Source: Geosiphon pyriformis
Taxonomy: Eukaryota; Glomeromycota; Glomeromycetes; Archaeosporales; Geosiphonaceae
NCBI GenBank assembly: GCA_016748015.1
Contig: JAAOMT010000222.1
Coordinates: 230,817 to 294,816, forward strand
Length of the DNA stretch: 64,000 nt
Direction: 5' to 3'
Part shown: one piece after another, positions 1 through 8,136 of the stretch
Layout: every line of letters begins with the position of its first letter
Numbering within the stretch: the stretch's first letter is position 1
Made by a program: the position numbers and the translations under genes
The notes under the pieces: model-generated
What the model saw: the letters and a program-made list of their open reading frames with translations, nothing else
The model's database searches: none
Told to the model about the DNA's origin: nothing

Positions 1-533
1 CTCCAGACTACTGCTAAGCATTCAAGTTCATGTGCTGCGTAGTTTTGTTCTGCCGTACTGAGACTTCTGCTGGCATAAGCGATTACACGTTCTCTTCCAT
101 TATCATCTTTTTGTGACAGAATGGCTCCAAGTCCAGTTCCAGAGGCATCTGTGGCCAAAATGAATTTCTTGTTGAAATTCGGATAGATCATTATTGGTGA
201 TTCAATGAGCTTTTGTCTAAGGTACTCAAAAGCTTTTTGTTGTGCTTCAGTCCATTCAAACTTCACATTTTTAGATAGTAAGTAATTAAGGGGTTTGGCG
301 ATGTTTGAAAAATTTTCTACAAAGTGGCGGTAGTAAGATGCGAGTCCTAAAAAGCTTCTAACTTCTGAGACATTTTGAGGTACTGGAAAATTTTTCACTT
401 TGTCTATTTTTGATGGATCTGGTTTTATTCCATCTTTTCCAACTATGTGTCTTAAAAATGCTAGCTCATTTTTCCCAAAGAAACATTTTTCTAGATTTAG
501 TTTAAGTCCAGCGTGTCTCAATCTCTCAAAAAC
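1..533 (-). pseudogene. Gypsy A pol: RT thumb/connection and RNase H start (partial)
   Basis: This continues the RT frame past the TAA at 534-536. Reading leftward it shows FERLRHAGLKLN, then CFFGKNELAFL, the typical gypsy step SFLGLASYYRHFVENFS, LLSKNVKFEWTEAQQKAFE, and the RNase H beginning FILATDASGTGLGAILSQ with the first catalytic Asp in ATDAS. It runs on through VIAYASRSL and a Glu-containing HELECLAVVW block to the window edge. No stop is seen in this part. The second RNase H Asp and the integrase are beyond base 1. Confidence 0.88.
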
Positions 534-2384
534 TTATTGTAAATGTTGGAGATGATCCGTGAATTTTGACGAGAAAACATTTGTATCATCCAAGTAGACA
601 ACAACAGATTGCCATAGGATTCCGGAGTAAATTACGTCCATTAGTCTTTGGAATGTCACGGGAGCGTTTGTTAATCCAAATGGCATTACATTGAACTCAT
701 AATTGCCATTTTGTGTTGTGAATGCTGTTTTATGCCTGTCCTTTGGGTCTATTTCCACTTGCCAGTACCCACTGGTCAAGTCCAGTGTAGAAAACCATTT
801 TGCTCCTCCAAAAACGTCGAAGATTTTGTCAATTAACAGTATTGGGTATGAGTCTTTGGTTGTTTTGCTGTTTAGTTTGCAATAGTCGACGCAAAATCTA
901 ATTTTTCCATTCTTTTTCCTTACTAAAACAACTGGTAAGGACCATGGGCTCATTGATGGTTGTATTATTCCTTTTTCTAACATGCTTTGGACTTCTTCTC
1001 TGATAAAATTATGCTCCATTGGTGGGACACGGTAAGCACGTTGTTTTTTAGGTCTGGCATCTCCAGTGGAGATTTGGTGTTGAACCAAGTTGGTTCTTCC
1101 AAATTCGCCATTTCTTGAAAATATATCAGAGTATTTTAAAATTAATGCTTTTAATTGTCGCTGTTGGTCGGGATCCATTGTTCCAATGTTTAATTTGGCC
1201 AATTCTTCTGGCGTAAATTGATAGCATTCTACCGGTTGTTGCCAATTTATTGAAGTGAGTTCACAGTAGAGGGCAATTTCTGGGAAATTTAGAATTTCTT
1301 GTGGTGTTGACGCGTTTTCTAGCTCCGTTCTGAGGTATCCAATGATGGTATCTTCCGGAATGTAGACGGGTTCTTCTGTGGTGTTTGCGATAGGAATTTT
1401 TATCCATTGAGCTTTATCAGCTGGAATAAAAAGGTTAGTAAGTCCTATGAGAAACTGTTGGCAAGTTTCTGGGTAGGGCTCAAATATTAGGTCTTTTTCT
1501 TTAATTGTCTTTTTTATTCTTATTTCTGATTTTCCATATGGTAGGAGCGTAATGGACCGCTCATTTTTAATTACTTCGCCTTTTTCCCCTATTGTTTCAG
1601 TAAAATTTGCTTCAATTCCTTTTCCTGTCGATCCGAAACCAAAAGTTCCTCTCGTTGTTTGTGACAATTCCTCATGATTTTCCACTGACACGAATTTCCC
1701 AATTTTTACCAATGGTAAGAAAATTGCTTGTGCAATCTTTTCCTTAGATTCAATGGTATAAGGCTTTTCTGAATTGTTCTGTAGCAAAACCATCAAATTT
1801 CCAGTGTATTCAGAGTCAATTACTCCTCCTTGAATGCTTATTCCTTTTTTCGCGAGGCTTAATCGCGACGCCATTTGAACCATTATTCCTGGCGGAATTT
1901 CAACCGCTATTTTTAGGTCAATTTTGGTGATGCTCCTGGGTGGTAATGTTGTGGATTGGTCTTCCAAATAATGTAGATCGAATTCGGCGTCAGTTGGATA
2001 GGCTCTTTCAGGTATTATTCCTAAGTGCCCGTTGTCGAAGTATCGGATGTCGGTCACCTGTTCTAGGTCGGTATAGGTTACAAATTTTTCTGACTCAGGA
2101 CCGTTAGATGAGTCTTGTTGATTTATTGATTGATTTTGAGACTGCTGATTCTCAATTTCCATTTTTCTTTCTAAGTCCTTTTCGTTTTGACACTCTTCAC
2201 AGCACTGACTTTGGCACGGGATTAGACAGTTTTCGCAGAGGTAAGTGTTGATTTGGGCGAGGTATTGTTCTTGCTCTTGTCGAGTGGGACATAGTTGTTG
2301 GTAGTAGTCCTGGAATTCGTCCACTGGGTTGAACATGTTGTAGCTGGCGACTTCGTCGGCTACTTCGGCTAACTCTTTCCAACG
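534..2384 (-). CDS. Gypsy A pol: CxxC segment, dUTPase and reverse transcriptase
   Basis: The middle of pol is open from just after the TGA at 2385-2387 to a TAA at 534-536 (CAA to TAA would explain it). Numbering from the Met at 2336: a cysteine cluster lies at 34-49 (CxxC..C..CxxC) and a Gln-rich linker at about 62-78. The dUTPase follows, with motif 1 AEFDL (117-121), motif 2 ASRLSLAKKGI (156-166), motif 3 GVIDSEYTG (171-179, catalytic Asp present), motif 4 EKIAQAI (199-205) and motif 5 RGTFGFGSTG (229-238). A second beta-rich stretch IKIPIANTTEEPVYIPEDT lies at 312-330. RT covers about 430-600, with TLDLTSGYWQ at 517-526 and YLDD at 581-584. dUTPases hydrolyse dUTP to dUMP and PPi; in a retroelement this would limit uracil in the cDNA. 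Activity is inferred, not shown. Confidence 0.93.
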   Translation of the reverse strand, partial: RWKELAEVADEVASYNMFNPVDEFQDYYQQLCPTRQEQEQYLAQINTYLCENCLIPCQSQCCEECQNEKDLERKMEIENQQSQNQSINQQDSSNGPESEKFVTYTDLEQVTDIRYFDNGHLGIIPERAYPTDAEFDLHYLEDQSTTLPPRSITKIDLKIAVEIPPGIMVQMASRLSLAKKGISIQGGVIDSEYTGNLMVLLQNNSEKPYTIESKEKIAQAIFLPLVKIGKFVSVENHEELSQTTRGTFGFGSTGKGIEANFTETIGEKGEVIKNERSITLLPYGKSEIRIKKTIKEKDLIFEPYPETCQQFLIGLTNLFIPADKAQWIKIPIANTTEEPVYIPEDTIIGYLRTELENASTPQEILNFPEIALYCELTSINWQQPVECYQFTPEELAKLNIGTMDPDQQRQLKALILKYSDIFSRNGEFGRTNLVQHQISTGDARPKKQRAYRVPPMEHNFIREEVQSMLEKGIIQPSMSPWSLPVVLVRKKNGKIRFCVDYCKLNSKTTKDSYPILLIDKIFDVFGGAKWFSTLDLTSGYWQVEIDPKDRHKTAFTTQNGNYEFNVMPFGLTNAPVTFQRLMDVIYSGILWQSVVVYLDDTNVFSSKFTDHLQHLQ

Positions 2385-3926
2385 TCATATTTCTTCAGTG
2401 GTTCCTCCTCTTACTTTGGCTTGTGCGGTGTTGTACAACTCGTCCTCGTCGTGTGGATAGTGCTGTAGTCTTTTTAACGCTCTGTTGAATGCTGCTTCGA
2501 ACGGCGTTCCTTCTCTTACCCAGTCACAGATAAGGATCGTGTATTGGCAAGTTGCGTCACACGTTCCTCCTCTGCCTGGTAAGTCGTTCCAGTCGCACCC
2601 TCTTGGTAATGGTTCTCCACAAGCGAGGCACGGTTCCTCATCCCATTTTCCGTGTCTTTCTGGGTAACCGTATTTTTCTTTGTTACAACGGTTACAATAG
2701 TAGTGGGTGGGGTTTCTTGGGTCTTTGTCCGGTGCGCTGCACGCAGTCATAGACGAGAGTTTCTTCTTGCAAACCGAGCATTCTAGCTTTGGTCTGCATT
2801 GCTGGTGGTTTTTTCGTGAACTTACCTGGTTCCATTCGGATCTTTCTTCGCTGGTCCATGTTGGTATGGCTGGTAGTCCTGTTCTTTGGTCATCAGCCCA
2901 AGAGAGCTGATAGGTTTCGATGGCTGGTAGTGCTGGATTTTCCTCAAATTCGAAGGTAGGTCTTTGGTTGGCGCTGGGTTTTTGGAAGTGGCCACAGGTG
3001 GCTGGAATTTTGGCCTGGTGGCCATTATAATTGATCAGAAGCTCTTGGGTGGTCCAGTCTAAAGTGGCGTTGGCTTTTGTTAGCCAGTCATTCCCTACTA
3101 ACGCTTGATATTGTGTAGCGTCTATTACTAATACTTTTGTAGGTATTACTATGCCGTTAATTTCGAAAGAGAATGAGTCGATTTTGCCATAAGGCAGCTT
3201 TGTACTTCCATCAGCTGTTATGATTTGGGATGTCGCGGCACAATCAACTTTGAAACCCAGTTGGTTTACTAGTTGAAGCGTTACAATGCTTCCAGCGGAT
3301 CCGCTGTCTAAGATAAGTTTGATTGGGGTATTGTTTACAGTGGCTTCCGTATACATAGCAGTGATTGGGCGTTTTTCGTCCAATGCTGCTCCACTGAACA
3401 TAGCCTCGTTTTCCTCTAATTCAAAAGAAAAAATAGCTGCAAGGCTGCTATCTTCAGTGGCAACTGCTGGTGGTATTGTCTGGCTCAATTTGGAGGAATT
3501 TTTGGTTCTGTTTATGTTTCTACCATTATTGTTTCCGATGATCAGGTTTTCTGGTATATTAAGGTAAGTTTGTTGATAATTTTGGTAGTTTGGATTGGTT
3601 TGCTGATTGGTTCTGGTGCAGTTTGGATTCCTCTGGACCAATGCGTTCTGGTTCCACATGGGCTGATTTCGGGCCTCGGGACGCCAATTCGGGTTGGCTA
3701 TCATGGGCTGTTGCTGGTAAGCTCCTTGATTTTGATACGTGGTGGGATATTGGCGTGGTATTGGCGTGTACTGGTTTCTGGACATTTGGGGTGGCGCGTA
3801 GTAATTATTTTCGCATGCTTCCTGCATCATTCGCGTTCGACATTGACTAATCAAATGTCCTACGCATTTGCAAAAATGGCAGGCGCATGTTTCTGTTCTG
3901 AATTCCTGGCGCGACGAGCGATTATT
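2385..3926 (-). CDS. Gypsy A gag-pol middle: zinc knuckle, aspartic protease, cysteine module
   Basis: This is in the same frame as gag, between the TGAs at 3927-3929 and 2385-2387. The nucleocapsid knuckle CHFCKCVGHLISQC (CX2CX4HX4C) lies just upstream of 3842. A Gln/Asn-rich linker follows, then the retropepsin with LILDSGSAGSIV (active DSG; Asp about residue 183 counted from 3854) and a downstream ALVGNDWL block. The C-terminal part is a cysteine module with pairs at about residues 359/362, 387/390 and 409/412 and single Cys at 372, 420, 432 and 436. It probably binds several zinc ions. I do not recognise it as a named domain. The module recurs in gypsy B, C and D. The TGA at 2385 reads as Arg CGA with C-to-T, because the frame goes straight on into the dUTPase part. 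Confidence 0.9.
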   Translation of the reverse strand, partial: NNRSSRQEFRTETCACHFCKCVGHLISQCRTRMMQEACENNYYAPPQMSRNQYTPIPRQYPTTYQNQGAYQQQPMIANPNWRPEARNQPMWNQNALVQRNPNCTRTNQQTNPNYQNYQQTYLNIPENLIIGNNNGRNINRTKNSSKLSQTIPPAVATEDSSLAAIFSFELEENEAMFSGAALDEKRPITAMYTEATVNNTPIKLILDSGSAGSIVTLQLVNQLGFKVDCAATSQIITADGSTKLPYGKIDSFSFEINGIVIPTKVLVIDATQYQALVGNDWLTKANATLDWTTQELLINYNGHQAKIPATCGHFQKPSANQRPTFEFEENPALPAIETYQLSWADDQRTGLPAIPTWTSEERSEWNQVSSRKNHQQCRPKLECSVCKKKLSSMTACSAPDKDPRNPTHYYCNRCNKEKYGYPERHGKWDEEPCLACGEPLPRGCDWNDLPGRGGTCDATCQYTILICDWVREGTPFEAAFNRALKRLQHYPHDEDELYNTAQAKVRGGTTEEI

Positions 3927-5498
3927 TCAACTGTCGCTGACTTTCTGGCTGCGTCTTTGGGGTGGTTGGTATGTATTTTTTCTCGGATCCGGGATGAGGT
4001 AACTTTCTATTTTCTTAGAGAGTTCCTCCCCTAATCGCATTACTCTTTTCTCTAATGTTTCTGTCTTATTTTCCTCCATTACTATGTTAACCATTTGACT
4101 ATGATTAGCTTCTTTCTCAGCCGATTTAAGGGCTCTGGTGAGCGTAATGGCTTCTGGTAAGGAATTAGGGTGGGCAGGGCATACTCTTCCTAAAATGCTG
4201 CTTTTTAATCCTCTAATAAACTGATTTAAAACCTGAGGATCAGTGTAGTATCCTTGTTCAATCGCTTCAATCTGACGGCGAATTCGATTGAATCGAGCAA
4301 GGTATTGGGTGACAGTTTCACTGGTATTTTGCTTGATAGTATTGAATTCGTTCTGTAGTTGGATTATGGCATTTGGGTTACTAAAATACTTCAGGAGTGT
4401 ATTTTTAAATTCGGCGAAGCTCGTGGGTTTTGTTTCCAGGCTTTGATACCACGAGTTGGTTGTGCCTTTCAGGAAGAAAGGTAATGTTTGAATTGCTTTT
4501 TGGTCGTTCCAGTTATTTGCCTGGATGGCTTTTTGTGCTTCTCTGAGCCATGTGTGCATATCCGTTTCTTCTTCCTCTCCTGAGAAATCTGTTAGTCTTG
4601 CAATGTATGGTGTGGTCATTTCGTTGCCATTTTCTGCTGGTGGGTTTATTGGTCTAAGAGGAGGTGGGATGATATTTCCTTGAGCGTTCCTAAAGGTGGC
4701 TTCCCTTATATCCGGTTCTTCCTCTTGATCATGAGTTTTTTGGTTTCTGAACTGGCTGCTTGTTCCAGTGACTGGTCTTGTGATTGTTTTTTTGCTGGTC
4801 TCTTTTTCGGATTCTGATTCAGACTCCTCTTCACGGTTTTCAAACCCCGTTCTAAATTTTGGCTGAAAAAGAGGGTTTTGGAATAGTGATGAATATCCTC
4901 CTGTAATTGGTATGTCTCCCCAGTTACATTGTTTAATTTTATCAATATAACTAGGAGTTCTTGGCATTTGTGAAGTTGATGTTGATGATGATGCAGCTCC
5001 TAATGGAATTTGTATCTTATTTTCTGGTGAAAAATGGTATGATTTATCTTCTGGTGAATAAATACGTTGTTTTTTTATTGATTGAGTGACAGTTTTCTTT
5101 GGTGTTTGAGCTGGTGTTCCTAGTTTTTGCTGGTTACTTTCCTGATTAGTTTCTAAATTTTCTTTGGTTTTGTTGGCGCGTTCCCTAGTGTTTCCTGTGG
5201 ATATTAGAAAATTTTTGTTGGCATATTGCTCAATTTCTTGATGGATTTTGACAATAGTTGCGGCTATTACTGCTACTTCTTTTGTAGTGTATTGTGATAA
5301 TTCTCTATACAATTCAAGTTTTGCGTCGTGTGGTTTTTCTTCCTTTCCTATATGATAATTTATTCTGGCGTTGATATAATAAGTGAGGGCAGATTCTGCT
5401 GAACAACACCCTTCTGGTAATCCAAGATCACTTTGATTTTGTGTGTAAATAGCACGGCAGAATTCAAGAACAGTAAGATTAGGGGTTTTTGTCGCCAC
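3927..5498 (-). CDS. Gypsy A gag polyprotein, apparent GTG start
   Basis: The reading frame has 524 codons with a capsid region near the C-terminus (a run such as ETVTQYLARFNRIRRQIEAI is typical of the retrotransposon gag family). The N-terminal block is helical, followed by a Ser/Pro/Glu-rich spacer. The frame starts at a GTG in AAAAGTGGCG; the closest upstream in-frame codons reach a TAA ten codons away without any ATG. The first in-frame Met is near residue 185, well inside conserved sequence. The same AAAGTGGC stands at the start of gag homology in gypsy B, C and D, so I take GTG as the true start. The frame ends in TGA, but the same frame carries on into the zinc knuckle and protease, so the stop is either decay (TGG or CGA origin) or a readthrough site. 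Confidence 0.9.
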   Translation of the reverse strand: MATKTPNLTVLEFCRAIYTQNQSDLGLPEGCCSAESALTYYINARINYHIGKEEKPHDAKLELYRELSQYTTKEVAVIAATIVKIHQEIEQYANKNFLISTGNTRERANKTKENLETNQESNQQKLGTPAQTPKKTVTQSIKKQRIYSPEDKSYHFSPENKIQIPLGAASSSTSTSQMPRTPSYIDKIKQCNWGDIPITGGYSSLFQNPLFQPKFRTGFENREEESESESEKETSKKTITRPVTGTSSQFRNQKTHDQEEEPDIREATFRNAQGNIIPPPLRPINPPAENGNEMTTPYIARLTDFSGEEEETDMHTWLREAQKAIQANNWNDQKAIQTLPFFLKGTTNSWYQSLETKPTSFAEFKNTLLKYFSNPNAIIQLQNEFNTIKQNTSETVTQYLARFNRIRRQIEAIEQGYYTDPQVLNQFIRGLKSSILGRVCPAHPNSLPEAITLTRALKSAEKEANHSQMVNIVMEENKTETLEKRVMRLGEELSKKIESYLIPDPRKNTYQPPQRRSQKVSDS

Positions 5499-5561
5499 TT
5501 TTGTCTTTTCCTTTTTAGCAATGAATTATTGCTAATTATTATTTCCTTTTTGATTTTCTTT

Positions 5562-5578
5562 TCTCGTAGGGTTCACCA
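5562..5578 (-). other. Gypsy A primer-binding site
   Basis: Two bases inside the LTR end, the minus strand reads TGGTGAACCCTACGAGA. The TGG start matches the CCA end of a tRNA. Gypsy B, C and D have TGGTGCTC or TGGTGCTT at the same spacing, so all four keep TGGTG but differ beyond it. I did not match the tRNA. Confidence 0.6.
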
Positions 5579-5580
5579 AA

Positions 5581-6438
5581 TGTTACTGGATGGTTTTCTT
5601 GTTATATTTAATTGCTGATATCCCGCTTTAATTGCAATCAGTCTTTCGTGAGTTCCTCAATTCTATTTGTGTGATAATGTCACTGTTACACTGAAGGCTT
5701 TCTTTTTACTGTTGCGATGTAAGTTATTCTTTAATTCTTGATTGTTGTGTGTGTTTATGTACTCCTTCTCAGAGGCTGAACTGAAATCTACCCACTGTCT
5801 GGGGTCTTCTCTGAGGCTATCCTTGCAATTGCCTGATGTGTTTCTCTAATCTAGAAACACAGAATGTTAATGGTCTTTAGCGCTTTTCTAATTCTCACAA
5901 TAAAGCTTTTATCAATTAGTAACAACGTGAATAATCTTGATCAAGGATTATTCTTCCAAGGGTTTCAGTTGATGAATGATAGTTTCATTCAATAAATAAT
6001 ACAAGTAAGTTTCTTAATACTTTGGGTTGTGATAGTTCAGTTTTAAATATTTCTTTTTGATTTTTAAAGGTTTCTTGGGATATTTAATTTGAAAGTATGA
6101 TTTAAAGTGGAGTTTGTTGGATAAAATTGGATCTATTGCTTGATAAGTTATGATTTTTATTACTTGATTCTTTTATTTCCCAATATTAAAACTACTGTAT
6201 ATATACATGTTTGTAGTTCTACGAGAAAATACTTTCTTTTTGATATTTCAACCTGGTGTTTGCTGCTATCACCAGTTGGTGTTGGCTGCTATTGTGAACT
6301 GGTGCTTGCCACTATCACGAGATGGTGTTTGCTACTATGTTAATCATTACCTTTCTAAGATTATTACTGTGCTATATTATGATTGAATAGTTTGTATTAT
6401 TTTTATGATTTTTTTTGCTAAATTCTTAAACCGTAACA
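5581..6438 (-). repeat. Gypsy A 5' LTR (858 bp)
   Basis: On the plus strand it begins TGTTACTGG at 5581, directly after the primer-binding site, and ends CCGTAACA at 6438, giving the same TGTTAC...GTAACA terminal inverted repeat as the other LTRs. Reading in element direction, a four-unit tandem array (6254-6345) lies in U3, followed after about 45 bp by a TATA-like TATATATA near 6198-6207. The second LTR is off the window, so the right boundary rests on the terminal motif and on the change to gypsy E2 sequence. Confidence 0.85.
6254..6345 (-). repeat. 4 x 23-bp tandem array in gypsy A U3
   Basis: Four adjoining 23-bp units start at 6254, 6277, 6300 and 6323. Each begins TGGTG and carries GCTGCTAT or GCTACTAT in the middle (third unit GCCACTAT). 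The array lies about 45 bp upstream of the TATA-like site, in element orientation. A role as an upstream activating array is inferred from position only. Confidence 0.85.
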
Positions 6439-6442
6439 CTAT

Positions 6443-7311
6443 TTTTAAGGCTTTCTTGTTACTTGGTTCTCACAAAAAACCAATGCCAATACTCAGCAAA
6501 GAATTATTAGATAGGCACCAGCAAATGCCAGAGAAGATAACACCTTTTTTACTACCTGGTTTGAAATAAAATTTAGAACTTCTATCTTGATATCTAAATG
6601 GTGCATGGAACTAGAAAAAAAAACCCAAGATCCTAGTAAAGTGGTAACTAAATATGCCAAAGCCATCAGAAAGTTAATTAAAAGAGTAGACCCTGAAAGA
6701 AACTGGACAGAAAAACAAAAGATTCATTTCTTTACAAAAAAATTGAGAACAGATTTGTCCTATGCTTTTTGACTCCTCCTGGCCCTAAAAGACAATCTCA
6801 CAATGGACATGGTCATTGAACTTGTCCAATGAATTAAAGACAACCAAAGAATGCACTTGGAATTCACACTTCTAGTTTTTGCTTCTGCTTCTATTATGGC
6901 TCCTGCTTTCCAAATTGCTGCTATCTCTTTTGCTGCCCAAACTTAAGACCCAAATGAACAGTTAATAGATAGACTTACAGTTAATCTTGCCCAATTACTG
7001 GAACCTTAGTCCAAGCAGTCAGAGAAAATCAACAACTCCAAAAATCCAGATTTGAATCTCATTTTAATTAATTTCAGCAACTTTCTTATCAAAGATAACA
7101 AAATTATAGTCCACCTGTGTGTTATTACTGTGAATTAACTGAACATTTCTCCAGAGATTGCAACAATTTTCTCCTGTCTTCTTCAGTTCCCAGAAACAAT
7201 AACAATCAAAACAACAGAACCATCAACAACAATGTCTCTAACCAAAGACCCAATCATGCCAACATCAATTTCTTTGGAGAGAATTTCTTAGTTGAAGCCA
7301 CTGTTTATTAG
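6443..7311 (+). pseudogene. Gypsy E2 gag remnant with CCHC zinc knuckle
   Basis: 6587-6772 is open and reads as a gag capsid fragment (KWCMELEKKTQDPSKVVTKY). Further coding traces continue in broken frames to CYYCELTEHFSRDC at about 7120-7161, a CX2CX4HX4C knuckle, followed by an Asn-rich tail. Stops and frame changes exclude an intact protein. The N-terminus is lost to the element A insertion. Confidence 0.75.
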
Positions 7312-7314
7312 TCT

Positions 7315-8136
7315 TTAAACTGGTAGGTGCATTTCCAAAGAGTAAAAGTACAAGCCAACCAGAAGAAAACCTTTTTTATGCTTTTAATCTAACTAATAAT
7401 GACCATGACATAGATGAACTAGCAATCAATACTTCTGAATTAACAAAAAAGAAAAAAAAGTCAAGGTTGATTTCATTATAGATTCAAAGAAAGCCTCCAC
7501 ATCAACTGCTGATAACAATGAGTCACCAAAGACTAAAGTTTTTAAAATTCTCCAAAGTTGGAATCTCCAGAAATTGTACAAAAATCTGGACTCTATTCTG
7601 TTGTTAAAAATCTCATGAAAACACCTGCTTACATTACCTTTGACCAGTTAATAACTCATCTCCAATTCAAAAAAAACTTTTACAAATCTTTGATTTCTAA
7701 GAAAAAAACACCAAAAACTAACAAACACCCATGTCAAGCTGGACTTGTTGACAACAGCAATATTACTCCTCTCATTTGTAAAGCCCAAGTGGCTGATTAT
7801 TTTATCAATTTGATCCTGAACAATGGATTATTTGTTAGCATTATTGCCAAACACTTTTTAGAAGCAATTGGCAGAAAGATTAATGAACTGTTCACAAGAT
7901 CAATAACCAATGTACATAGTGACAAGAAAAAAAATCTGGGCATAGCCAAAGTTGTTTCTGTCCAAATCAATGACATTAGCATTAAAACTGACATGGAAGT
8001 ATTTAAAGCAAAAGAATACACCATAATAATTGACAATGAATGGCTTAAGAAAACAAAAGTCTTACTTGATTATGAACTCTGTGAACTAATCATCAGATGT
8101 GGTAAAAAACCCATTGTGATTAAGTGCTGTTACTAG
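7315..8136 (+). pseudogene. Gypsy E2 aspartic protease region
   Basis: The open stretch 7558-8136 (192 codons) contains INLILNNGLFVSIIAKHFL, where the retropepsin active-site DSG has become NNG. A downstream block IIDNEWLKKTKVLLDYEL matches the usual G-x-DWL region. The loss of the catalytic Asp (GAT/GAC to AAT/AAC) predicts an inactive protease. 7315-7557 is a Lys-rich linker with stops. Confidence 0.75.

Larger units (their letters stand above)
1..6438 (-). mobile_element. Gypsy element A (Ty3/gypsy LTR retrotransposon, left end cut by window)
   Basis: The element runs leftward: 5' LTR (5581-6438), leader, gag, knuckle, protease, cysteine module, dUTPase, RT and the start of RNase H, which leaves the window at base 1. 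Integrase and the 3' LTR lie outside. Gag and pol share one frame from 5498 to the window edge (about 1830 codons), broken only by stops at 3927-3929, 2385-2387 and 534-536. Each could come from one C-to-T or G-to-A change. RT keeps YLDD, protease keeps DSG and dUTPase keeps all five motifs, so this is the youngest-looking copy here. It is inserted in gypsy E2; CTAT follows the LTR at 6439-6442. The left-hand target duplication is outside the window, so the insertion is inferred from one junction. Confidence 0.93.

Noticed and set aside
3570-4034. 154-codon open frame on the plus strand, and others opposite gag/pol of gypsy A
   Set aside because: They are antisense to a well-supported gag-pol frame, with no domain or family features.
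6140-6343. 67-codon frame with repeats
   Set aside because: It lies in the gypsy A LTR and reads through the 23-bp tandem array.
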